Assembly: GCA_900763885.1 (NCBI GenBank)
Contig: CAAFLY010000058.1
Span: 1-13,230, forward strand
From: Clostridia bacterium
GTDB lineage: Bacteria > Bacillota > Clostridia > Oscillospirales > CAG-272
DNA length: 13,230 nt
Direction: 5' to 3'
This document shows, piece after piece, positions 6,236 through 13,230 of this stretch (position 1 is its first letter; each line of letters begins with the position of its first letter). The position numbers were made by a program, and so were the translations under genes. The notes below the pieces were generated by a model, which was not told where the DNA came from, ran no database searches, and saw only the letters and a list, made by a program, of their open reading frames with translations.

Positions 6236-7302
6236 AAATCGCCATGATGTCCATGACGCACGGACACACGCGGAAGTATTATCAGGTATTGAAGGAGAAC
6301 CCTAAGCTCGAATGGATCGCCGTTTCCACCGCCAACGAGACCGTAAAGCGGATCTTTTTAGACGCCGTGGACGGGATCCCCTGCTATGACTCGGATGAGG
6401 AGATGCTCGACGCGCATCCGGAGATCGAGGCTGTGGTGCTTGCCAGTGAAAACAGCGAACATCTGCGGCAGATGCGGCTGTGCGCGGACCGCGGCATCCA
6501 CATCCTCTCAATGAAGATCCCCACTTTCGACATGGACGAATACGACGAGATGATCCGGCTCTGTGAAGAGAAGGGCGTGATCTGTCAGATCGAGCTGGAG
6601 CTGCACTACAATCCGGTCGTGCGCCGCATGAAGGAGCTTGTCGCATCCGGAAAGCTGGGGAATCTCCTGTCCTTCAAGGCGACCAACACCACGCTGTCCC
6701 CGGTCTGGGCGTTCCCATGGCAGGGCGTACCCGAAAAGAGCTACGGCAAACGTGTACCGCTGAGGGAAGGGGACGCTCGGTTCCGCGGCGGCGCGCTGTG
6801 TGACCATCCGCATATTTTCGACCTGATCCGCGAGGTAACGGGCAGCGAATTCGAGACCGTGTACGCCTCCGCCGCGCCGAATATCCGCCCGGATATCGAG
6901 GAGGAGGATATGCTCAGCGTGATCGGCAGGATGCAAAACGGCGTGGTCTTTTCCCTGGATCCGTCCTGGTCGAACAGGGAGGAGCGGCTGACGGTCCCCG
7001 GGCCGGGATGGGAGATCGCGCCCAAACGGATGGAGGTAAATCTGATCCTCTGCGGCGACAAGGGTACGCTCATGACGGACTGCTTCGGTCCGAACACCTA
7101 TCATAACGGCGCGCCGAACGATCGATACACCGTAAACTATACCTATTTCGACGAATGGGTGGGCCTGATCGATGAATTTGTGGACAACATCCGGCTCGGA
7201 CGGACGCCCAAGATCCATCTGCGCCGTCATAGAGAAACGATCCGCGTCATGAACGCCGTTTATGACAGCATCGCTTCCGGCAGAGTCGTCTCTCTCGTAT
7301 GA
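6223..7302 (+). CDS. Gfo/Idh/MocA-family NAD(P)-dependent oxidoreductase
   Basis: This 359-residue product has the two-domain layout and length of the family, whose members oxidise or reduce sugars, inositols and glycosides with NAD(P), or in some cases hydrolyse glycosides through transient oxidation. The N-terminal Rossmann region is divergent: KIAMMSMTHGHTRKYY (5-20) lacks the usual GxGxxG and carries HGH instead. ILSMKIPT (94-101) stands where EKP is usual and keeps the Lys (K98). GGALCDHPHIFDLIREVTG (189-207) is the catalytic signature, with D194 and H197. The start at 6223 follows AGGAGGGG (6211-6218); an earlier ATG at 6166 lies inside the upstream gene. It overlaps the preceding gene by 13 nt, and its stop overlaps the regulator's start (ATGA). 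A role in oxidising a glycoside or released sugar is inferred from context; the substrate is unknown. Confidence 0.8.
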   Translation: MEKLKIAMMSMTHGHTRKYYQVLKENPKLEWIAVSTANETVKRIFLDAVDGIPCYDSDEEMLDAHPEIEAVVLASENSEHLRQMRLCADRGIHILSMKIPTFDMDEYDEMIRLCEEKGVICQIELELHYNPVVRRMKELVASGKLGNLLSFKATNTTLSPVWAFPWQGVPEKSYGKRVPLREGDARFRGGALCDHPHIFDLIREVTGSEFETVYASAAPNIRPDIEEEDMLSVIGRMQNGVVFSLDPSWSNREERLTVPGPGWEIAPKRMEVNLILCGDKGTLMTDCFGPNTYHNGAPNDRYTVNYTYFDEWVGLIDEFVDNIRLGRTPKIHLRRHRETIRVMNAVYDSIASGRVVSLV

Positions 7303-8426
7303 AGCGGCGGTATCTGCAGGTTGCGGACGAATTGGAAGCAGGATTGCGCGCCGGCACATTCGGTCCCGCGGGAGAAGCGTTTTTGTCCGTCCGTCAGATC
7401 GCGGCAGAGTACGGGATCTCTCTCGACAGCGCCTGTCTTGTGATGACGGAGCTGTGCGCACGCCGCCGGATCCGTCTGGACGGTAAGCATTATTACATCA
7501 CGACAGGCTATGTGCGGCCCGACACACCTTATGGGCAAAGACTCGCCGCTGCACGAAAGCCTGTGTTCGGTATGCTTCTGAACGCGATTGAAAGTCCCTT
7601 TTTCGCGGCGCTTGCGAAGGAACTGTGCGAGGCGTCGGAGAAGAACGGATACACGCTGCTCATTGCGGACAGCGGCAATTTCCCCGGCAGAGAGGCACAG
7701 CGGATCGACAGCTTTCTCATGAGCGGCGCAAGCGGACTTTTTGTCTCGCCGAGCATTTCCCCCAATACCGAGCTGTTTTCGACCTGTCCGCTGCCGATCG
7801 TGTTTTTGGGGAGAGATCTCGGACTAAAAAACTGCGATGCCGTTACCGTGGACAATTATGCGGCAGGGAGGCAGGTCGCGGAGCATTTGTGGGAAATCGG
7901 CTGTCAGCGCTTTGCCTATATCGGGATCCGGGAATATCTCGCGGACGATCCCCGCCTGAAGGGATTTGAGGAGCGACTGCGGTTTCACGGAGCGGAGCTG
8001 TACGCGCAGGATATACTGGCTGTGGACTATCTTCCGGACGGCGGGCTGGATTACGCCTCTGTGTCCGGCGGTATCCAATCGCTTCTGTCGCGTCTGCCAA
8101 AGGGGCAAAAGCTCGGACTGTTCTGCTACCACGATCTTCTCGCCTCGTATGCGCTGCAAAGGATCAAGCATATCAGCCACAGAACGAAGGGACGGTTCGG
8201 GATCCCGGATGAGGTGGCCATTGTCGGGTTCGACGATCTTCCGCTTGCCTCCGTGATCGTGCCTGCGCTGACGACGGTGCAGTACCAGTATGCTTCAATT
8301 GCAGAGGAGGCTATGCGCTGTATGCTCGACTACCTCCGAAATCCCGCGCATACCCCGGGTAGACATAAAGTTGCCTCCTCCCTTTGCATACGCGGAAGTA
8401 CGTTGAGATCGGAGCAGACAAAATAA
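7299..8426 (+). CDS. GntR-type HTH / LacI-type sensor transcriptional regulator (AraR-like architecture)
   Basis: The 375-residue product joins an N-terminal GntR winged helix-turn-helix (about 1-70, with LSVRQIAAEYGISLDSACLVM at 29-49) to a C-terminal periplasmic-binding-protein fold of LacI/GalR type (about 88-355). Markers of the latter are VFGMLLNAIESPFFAALAKEL, AVTVDNYAAGRQVAEHL and VAIVGFDDLPLASVIVPALT (each a stretch of the sensor core). This architecture is known from AraR of Bacillus subtilis, a sugar-released repressor. The start is set by the 4-bp ATGA overlap with the oxidoreductase gene, so it is translated by coupling. It probably senses a sugar from this pathway and controls the operon, including itself. 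Its operator is not proven; the palindrome at 1299-1318 is one candidate. The effector could be free or phosphorylated sugar. Confidence 0.9.
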   Translation: MKRRYLQVADELEAGLRAGTFGPAGEAFLSVRQIAAEYGISLDSACLVMTELCARRRIRLDGKHYYITTGYVRPDTPYGQRLAAARKPVFGMLLNAIESPFFAALAKELCEASEKNGYTLLIADSGNFPGREAQRIDSFLMSGASGLFVSPSISPNTELFSTCPLPIVFLGRDLGLKNCDAVTVDNYAAGRQVAEHLWEIGCQRFAYIGIREYLADDPRLKGFEERLRFHGAELYAQDILAVDYLPDGGLDYASVSGGIQSLLSRLPKGQKLGLFCYHDLLASYALQRIKHISHRTKGRFGIPDEVAIVGFDDLPLASVIVPALTTVQYQYASIAEEAMRCMLDYLRNPAHTPGRHKVASSLCIRGSTLRSEQTK

Positions 8427-8441
8427 CAGGAAAGGAGCACC

Positions 8442-9326
8442 ATGGGACTGTTGATCGTCGGACTGTGCGGAATGTCCGTATTTCTCCGCGTACCGCATTT
8501 TCACCGCGCGGAGGAAACGCTGCACGCGAAGGCTCTGTTTTCGGAGCCGGGCGGAAAAGGATACAACCAGGCCGTGGCTGCCCGCCGGATGGGTGCGGAC
8601 GTGACCTTTATCGGCGCGGTCGGAGAGGACGGGGACGGCGCATGCTGTGAAAAACGGCTATACCGCGAGGGAATATCTCCGGTTCTGCTGCGTAAAAAGG
8701 AGCACACCGCTTTTGCCTCAATCCTGACGGACGATACAGGGGACAACCGCGTGACGGTGTTTCCCGGAGCCGTTCTGACCGCGCAGGATATCCGTGATGC
8801 AGAGGCGCATTTTCGGACAGCGGATATGCTGCTTCTGACGCCGGAGATCCCGGAGGAAGCGTTTGCGGAAGCGATCCGGCTCTCGAAAAAGTACCGGGTG
8901 AAGCTCGTATTGAATCCGGCTCCGTATTTTCCATGGATCAGGGACTATCTTCCCGACGTATGGCTCCTGACGCCGAACCGTGCCGAGGCGTGTGCGTTGT
9001 TTGGCGGAACGGAGACGTGGAGCGAGGAGGCAGTCCAATCCGCACCATGCCGGACGATCGTTACCCTTGGCAGCGCGGGAGCGATCCTTTTTGAAAACGG
9101 CGCAAGGATAAGGATTCCCGCCCCCCGCGTACACGCCGTCGATACGACCGGTGCCGGAGACTGCTTCAACGGAGCTCTGTGTGCGTTTCTTCTGAGGGAT
9201 GTCCCGCTTCCGACCGCTGCCCAAAACGCCGTCCGATCCGCCGCCCTCTCCGTAACCTGCGAACACGTACTGGACAGTCTGCCGTATGCGGAGGAGGTGG
9301 AGGAGGCTGAGCATTCTGCTTTTTGA
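8442..9326 (+). CDS. PfkB-family (ribokinase-like) sugar kinase
   Basis: The 294-residue product has the ribokinase fold markers in order: EPGGKGYNQAVAARRMG (35-51, PfkB signature 1), the LNPAP strand (157-161), TPNRAEA (177-183) and DTTGAGDCFNGAL (234-246, signature 2). D240 is the catalytic base and GAGD forms the anion hole. It would transfer phosphate from ATP to a monosaccharide in the cytoplasm. Although closest in layout to ribokinase, the N-terminal sugar-binding segment differs: where E. coli ribokinase has GSINAD, this protein has GLCGMS, losing the Asp that contacts ribose. The substrate may therefore not be ribose. AAAGGAG (8431-8437) precedes the ATG, 15 nt after the regulator ends. 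It probably phosphorylates a sugar released by the hydrolases. A fructokinase-like, KDG-kinase-like or nucleoside kinase role cannot be excluded. Confidence 0.85.
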   Translation: MGLLIVGLCGMSVFLRVPHFHRAEETLHAKALFSEPGGKGYNQAVAARRMGADVTFIGAVGEDGDGACCEKRLYREGISPVLLRKKEHTAFASILTDDTGDNRVTVFPGAVLTAQDIRDAEAHFRTADMLLLTPEIPEEAFAEAIRLSKKYRVKLVLNPAPYFPWIRDYLPDVWLLTPNRAEACALFGGTETWSEEAVQSAPCRTIVTLGSAGAILFENGARIRIPAPRVHAVDTTGAGDCFNGALCAFLLRDVPLPTAAQNAVRSAALSVTCEHVLDSLPYAEEVEEAEHSAF

Positions 9327-9351
9327 AAAATGAAACGAAAGGATTTGTGAT

Positions 9352-11610
9352 ATGAAAATAAAGATCATTTATCCCTCGCGCAGCCACAGAGCATATTCAA
9401 TCGCGGCAGAGACGTTTTCTGCATTGGCTTTGCAGGTGTCCGGTATAGAATGCGCCTTGGAGAAGGATACAGAGGTGCAGACGGCGGAGGAGCAACCGGT
9501 TGTGGTGATCGGAACGGACGCGGTGAATCAGTATGCGGCAGATCTGTATTTTGACAGAAAGATCGATGATTTCCGGATCCGCTATAACACCGACGATTAC
9601 CGGATCTATACAAAAGAAATAGACGGCAGAGTCCATCTGTTCCTGGCGGGAGGAAGGCCGCGCGCGGAGCTGTACGCTGTGTACCGCTATTTTGAGAAAT
9701 ATTGCGGCTGCCGTTGGTTCTGGGACGGAGATCGAATCCCGCAAATCCAAACGCTTCCCATGCAGCATATCGATCTGACGGAGTCACCGCGGTTTGCGTA
9801 TCGCGGCATCCGTTATTTTGCGCACCGCAGTCTGCACCGTTTCCAGGCGGAGCAATGGAGTCTGGAGGATTGGCAGCAGGAAATCGACTGGATCGTCAAA
9901 AAACGTCTGAATCTGTTCATGCTGCGCATCGGACTGGACGACCTGTTTCAGAAGGCGTTTCCTGAATTCGTCCCCTATCCCGCATATGACGCACCACTTC
10001 CCGAGGCGCTGTCCGGTTATAACGATCGGAATTTGTTCTGGTCACTGGAATACCGCGGAGAATTGCGCAAAAAACTGCTGGAATATGCGTTTGACAGGGA
10101 TCTGATGCACCCGGAAGACTGCGGCACCATGACGCACTGGTACTCGAGAACACCCGTTTCCTATCTTCAGGCGAAAAATCCGCGTATGCTGTCGATTCGT
10201 GGCGGCGGAAACAGCGGCGAAGCAACGGGACAGGTGTGGGATATCCGTGACAATGACAATCTGAACGATTATTTTAAGCTGACAGACACGCATATCCGTG
10301 CATACGGGAAGCCGGAGCTGTTCCATACGATCGGGCTGGCAGAACGCAGCTACGGAGGGGACAGGGAAGCGGATATGCGTGCTAAATTGTATGTATATCG
10401 AAGGATCAGCACTTATCTCAAGGAGAAATATCCGGGCGCGCCGCTTTTGATCGCCAGTTGGGATCTTTGGATGTTCTATACGCCAGAGGAGGTTCACCGT
10501 CTTTTGTCGGAGCTTGACCCGGAGCAGTCCATTCTTTTGGACTATACCTCGGACACAACGCAGGCAAGCAATTTTACAAAATGGGGTGTGATCGGTAAAT
10601 TTCCGTGGATTTTTGGTATTTTCAGCGGCTATGAACCGAACAGTGAGATCCGCGGATATTATGAATGGACGAACAAGCAGCTTAAGATCGCAAAGTCGGA
10701 TCCTATGTGCAAGGGGCTGGTTCTTTGGCCGGAATTATCCCACGGCGATACACTGATCACGGAGTATCTGGCAAAGAACGCGTGGGATACGGAAACACCC
10801 TCGATTGCGGCACTGACGGATACATACTGTATGGATCGTTATCCTAAGGACTGCGTGGCTGTCATGCAGGAGGTGTGGAGACGCTTCATGCCGATCGTTC
10901 AGCTGCGCGCATGGAGTTCAACCGGCGAGGGGGGCGATACTTTTGTCCGTATCTGTGACAGAGCGCAATTCCGGGATGAACCGTACTGGCTCATGGGAAG
11001 AGACGCCGCGGACGGAAGAGATAACCAACAGAATGCTGTATGGATCCTCAGAACGTTATCGGGGCTCCGGACAGATGATGAAATGCTCCATAGGGATATA
11101 CTGGACATTGCAAGAACCGTGCTTGGCCGGTACGTGGACTGCGCGATCCATCTTGCGGAGGGGCTGTATACCGCTAAGGATCCGAATATGTATCCGGTGA
11201 TGGACGCAGCGGAAAAGCTCATGGGAGCGCTGCGCGATATTCTGGGATCTCATGCGGATTTTTCGCTTCGGGAGAGTCTGCGCCATATGCAGGCTGTCGC
11301 GCCGACAAATCCAAATTTTGAAATCACACTGAAAAACAATGCCGAAAACACGTACTGCAGATCCTATATATATGAAAACGCGGCGTATCTCTATGTTCCG
11401 GAAATGGAGATTTTGTTCTCCGAGGTAAAAAAAGCCTTTGCACAATCTACGGAAATGGACAGAACCCGTATCCAGATCAGAACGGTGCAGAACAGAGAAC
11501 GATTCTTCCGCACACCTCTTGATGAGATGCGGCCCGCGTGTGTTCCGGAATTGCAGAAAATCCTGACAGACGCGGCGGATGAAATTGAATCGATTCGGTT
11601 TGCACCGTGA
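9352..11610 (+). CDS. GH89-like alpha-N-acetylglucosaminidase homologue (cytoplasmic)
   Basis: The 752-residue product follows the three-domain plan of GH89 (NAGLU): an N-terminal domain ending in AVYRYFEKYCGCRWFWDGD (109-127), a TIM barrel with WSLEDWQQEIDWIVKKRLNL (169-188), and a helical C-terminal domain from about residue 490. Family members cleave terminal alpha-GlcNAc, as in heparan or gastric-mucin glycans. E331 (GLAERSY) aligns by eye with the acid/base Glu. The second glutamate, in the human LDLFAE motif, aligns with D401 of LLDYTSD (395-401). KGLVLWPELSHGD (454-466) matches the later MAPEGISQN region. Length is like human NAGLU. No signal peptide is seen, so it should act on imported oligosaccharide. 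AAAGGA (9338-9343) sets the start, 25 nt after the kinase. The family assignment is fairly sure; the altered catalytic position and divergent sequence around E331 make the activity uncertain. Confidence 0.7.
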   Translation: MKIKIIYPSRSHRAYSIAAETFSALALQVSGIECALEKDTEVQTAEEQPVVVIGTDAVNQYAADLYFDRKIDDFRIRYNTDDYRIYTKEIDGRVHLFLAGGRPRAELYAVYRYFEKYCGCRWFWDGDRIPQIQTLPMQHIDLTESPRFAYRGIRYFAHRSLHRFQAEQWSLEDWQQEIDWIVKKRLNLFMLRIGLDDLFQKAFPEFVPYPAYDAPLPEALSGYNDRNLFWSLEYRGELRKKLLEYAFDRDLMHPEDCGTMTHWYSRTPVSYLQAKNPRMLSIRGGGNSGEATGQVWDIRDNDNLNDYFKLTDTHIRAYGKPELFHTIGLAERSYGGDREADMRAKLYVYRRISTYLKEKYPGAPLLIASWDLWMFYTPEEVHRLLSELDPEQSILLDYTSDTTQASNFTKWGVIGKFPWIFGIFSGYEPNSEIRGYYEWTNKQLKIAKSDPMCKGLVLWPELSHGDTLITEYLAKNAWDTETPSIAALTDTYCMDRYPKDCVAVMQEVWRRFMPIVQLRAWSSTGEGGDTFVRICDRAQFRDEPYWLMGRDAADGRDNQQNAVWILRTLSGLRTDDEMLHRDILDIARTVLGRYVDCAIHLAEGLYTAKDPNMYPVMDAAEKLMGALRDILGSHADFSLRESLRHMQAVAPTNPNFEITLKNNAENTYCRSYIYENAAYLYVPEMEILFSEVKKAFAQSTEMDRTRIQIRTVQNRERFFRTPLDEMRPACVPELQKILTDAADEIESIRFAP

Positions 11611-11690
11611 CGGGAGAGACCGAGACGTCAACACACAGGCATCCACTGTTCCGAAAGAAGCAGACAAATCATAGTTTAAGGAGGTTTCAT

Positions 11691-13151
11691 ATGGCAAAAC
11701 GAGTACTGGCGATTTTTCTTCTTATGAGCATACTGGTTTCCTGCGCCAAAGGGATTCCGGAAGAAACCATCGACACAAAGCAAGTCCCAAAGGAAACCAC
11801 ACCTGAAACCGCTGCCGCTTCTGCGGAGGAGATCCTAGTACCGGACGTTCCCGCAAAGGACTACGACGGCAAGGAATTCCGCATTTTTACAAGAGGAGAG
11901 GCAACGGGAAAATTCTGGCATAAGGATCTCATCGCGGAAATGGACGGCGATATGCTGCATGACGCCGTATACACCCGCAATCTTGTGCTGGAAGAAGCCT
12001 TGAACGTCAAGATCACACCGGTCTGGAGCGATGTTTATGATATGTATCCGGCAGCCGTCAATGCCATTAGCGCAAGAGACGATGCCTTTGATGTGATCAT
12101 GGCGCCGCTGAGCCAGACCAATGCCCTGACAACGCAGAATTGTCTGATGAATTTGCTGACGGATATACCGTACCTGGATCTCGGAAAACCATGGTGGGAC
12201 GCGAACTCCGTGAAGGATCTTTCCATCGGAAGAAATCTGTTCTGCGTTTTCGGCGACTATACCATTATGGACGAGGAAACCACATGGGTAATGTATTTCA
12301 ACAAGGAGATTCAGAAGGATCACCGACTGGAGAATTTTTATGATCTGGTGGAATCGGGGAAATGGACAAACGATAAGCTTCATGAATTGTCCCTGGCGGT
12401 CACGACGGACCTGAACGGAGACGGAGTTTTGGATTATAGTGACCTGTATGGGTATCAGGGAGAATCGTATAACGTCCTTGTCAGCCTGATAGCCTCCGAT
12501 GTCTGTTATGTGCATCGCGATGAGGACAATTATCCTGTCATGATCGACGCTTCCGCCAAATCCCGCCTTTTTGACGCATTGGAAGCTACGCTTCGCTATA
12601 TGAATGACCTGAGCGCATCCCGTATATTTGACCGTGATGGTTGGGGACCGGTGGAAGCACTCAGCAAATTTCGCGAGGGTGGCTCTCTCTTTATGATGTG
12701 CGGTATGATTAACGTTATGATTTTCCGGGATATGGAAGCGGATTTCGGCGTTTTGCCCATCCCGAAAACCGAGATCGAGCAGGAGGGCTACTATACCACG
12801 CTGTCTGTCTACAATGCGGATTCTATGAGCGTTCCGGTGTCTGCCGATGATCCGGAAATGGTGGGGATCGTCATGGAAGTGTTTTCGGCGGAATCCCGCA
12901 GGACGGTATTGCCGGCCTATTATGACGTAGCCTTAACAAGGAAATCCACCCGGGATGAGGAATCCCGCCATATGATCGATATCATCGTTGAAGGAAAGCG
13001 CTTCGACGTCGGAATGCTGTTTGATATCGGCGGTATATCCACAGCCATCATGAATCTTGTCAATCGAAAAAGCATGGACATTTCTTCCGCATGGGCATCA
13101 CTGGAAAAGAAAATGGTCTCTGCTCTGGAGAAACTATACGCACATGAATGA
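11691..13151 (+). CDS. ABC-type sugar-binding lipoprotein, paralogue of the first gene
   Basis: This 486-residue surface lipoprotein probably binds the same or a related sugar for import. The start at 11691 follows AAGGAGG (11678-11684) and yields a standard signal peptide, MAKR plus a hydrophobic core, with lipobox LVSC (Cys18). A longer frame from 11607 would bury this signal. A Pro/Thr/Glu-rich linker (about 20-50) precedes the binding fold. Landmarks shared with the protein at 1516-2976 are KPWW (166-169), FCVFGD (184-189), MYFNKE (201-206) and, at the same place, a full EF-hand-like loop DLNGDGVLDYSD (240-251). An 80-nt gap separates it from the GH89-like gene, the largest gap in the operon, with no clear promoter in it. 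It may lie directly before permease genes outside the window; that is inference. Ligand unknown. Confidence 0.85.
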   Translation: MAKRVLAIFLLMSILVSCAKGIPEETIDTKQVPKETTPETAAASAEEILVPDVPAKDYDGKEFRIFTRGEATGKFWHKDLIAEMDGDMLHDAVYTRNLVLEEALNVKITPVWSDVYDMYPAAVNAISARDDAFDVIMAPLSQTNALTTQNCLMNLLTDIPYLDLGKPWWDANSVKDLSIGRNLFCVFGDYTIMDEETTWVMYFNKEIQKDHRLENFYDLVESGKWTNDKLHELSLAVTTDLNGDGVLDYSDLYGYQGESYNVLVSLIASDVCYVHRDEDNYPVMIDASAKSRLFDALEATLRYMNDLSASRIFDRDGWGPVEALSKFREGGSLFMMCGMINVMIFRDMEADFGVLPIPKTEIEQEGYYTTLSVYNADSMSVPVSADDPEMVGIVMEVFSAESRRTVLPAYYDVALTRKSTRDEESRHMIDIIVEGKRFDVGMLFDIGGISTAIMNLVNRKSMDISSAWASLEKKMVSALEKLYAHE

Positions 13152-13172
13152 GTGATCGCCAATGCGTCACCC

Positions 13173-13201
13173 TTGACAGCGCCTCCGGTATATGCTGCAA
13201 T
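13173..13201 (+). promoter_or_regulatory. Possible promoter for a gene beyond the window
   Basis: A perfect TTGACA (13173-13178) lies 17 nt upstream of TGCAAT (13196-13201), which matches the -10 consensus at four of six bases. It falls in the intergenic DNA just after the last lipoprotein gene. No gene start is visible downstream before the window ends, so this rests on consensus match alone. Confidence 0.25.
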
Positions 13202-13230
13202 TTAATTAGGTGGGGGTGGGCAGCTCGCTA

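Noticed and set aside
6508..7461. Minus-strand open frame of 317 codons
   Set aside because: Runs antisense across the oxidoreductase-regulator junction, where the coupled ATGA overlap shows the true genes. The product looks random.
11607..11690. Earlier ATG for the second lipoprotein gene
   Set aside because: It would put 28 polar residues ahead of a clean lipoprotein signal. AAGGAGG directly precedes 11691.

Overview
The window reads as a chromosomal segment from a Gram-positive, moderately GC-rich Clostridia-type bacterium (Firmicutes/Bacillota), probably gut-associated. The reasons are strong AGGAGG-type ribosome binding sites, solute-binding proteins built as lipoproteins, a Crp/Fnr regulator and a TetR remnant of Firmicutes type, and a GntR-LacI hybrid regulator. 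No species can be named from sequence alone. Every gene I support lies on the + strand.

Layout. Positions 1-659 hold the end of a Crp/Fnr-family regulator whose first codons lie outside the window. A 14-bp perfect hairpin follows (690-740), then about 250 bp without a recognisable + strand gene, then a decayed TetR-type regulator (about 1002-1272) carrying a frameshift and an internal deletion. Next come a 20-bp palindrome (1299-1318) and an extended -10 promoter (1342-1370). From 1516 to 13151 nine genes follow in one direction, mostly with tiny gaps or overlaps: a lipoprotein sugar-binding protein, a GH20-like hexosaminidase, an unassigned TIM-barrel protein with a glycosidase look, a Rossmann-less Gfo/Idh/MocA-like protein, a full Gfo/Idh/MocA oxidoreductase, a GntR-LacI (AraR-type) regulator, a PfkB sugar kinase, a GH89-like alpha-N-acetylglucosaminidase homologue, and a second lipoprotein binding protein that is a paralogue of the first.

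How the genes may work together (inference). Two surface lipoproteins would capture an oligosaccharide. The three hydrolase-like proteins lack signal peptides, so they would act in the cytoplasm on imported oligosaccharide. The oxidoreductase pair would oxidise or reduce a sugar or glycoside, the PfkB kinase would phosphorylate a released monosaccharide, and the GntR-LacI protein would sense the sugar and control the operon. The GH20 and GH89 families point to N-acetylhexosamine-containing glycans (host mucin or glycosaminoglycan type). However, no GlcNAc-6-phosphate deacetylase or deaminase and no ABC permease gene lies in the window, and several enzymes depart from family consensus at key positions. 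The real substrate is therefore open.

The best candidates for something undescribed are the TIM-barrel protein at 4468-5505, the Rossmann-less Gfo-like protein translationally coupled to a complete Gfo/Idh/MocA enzyme, and the GH89-like enzyme whose usual nucleophile glutamate appears to be aspartate. I saw no tRNA, rRNA, CRISPR array, insertion sequence or replication origin.
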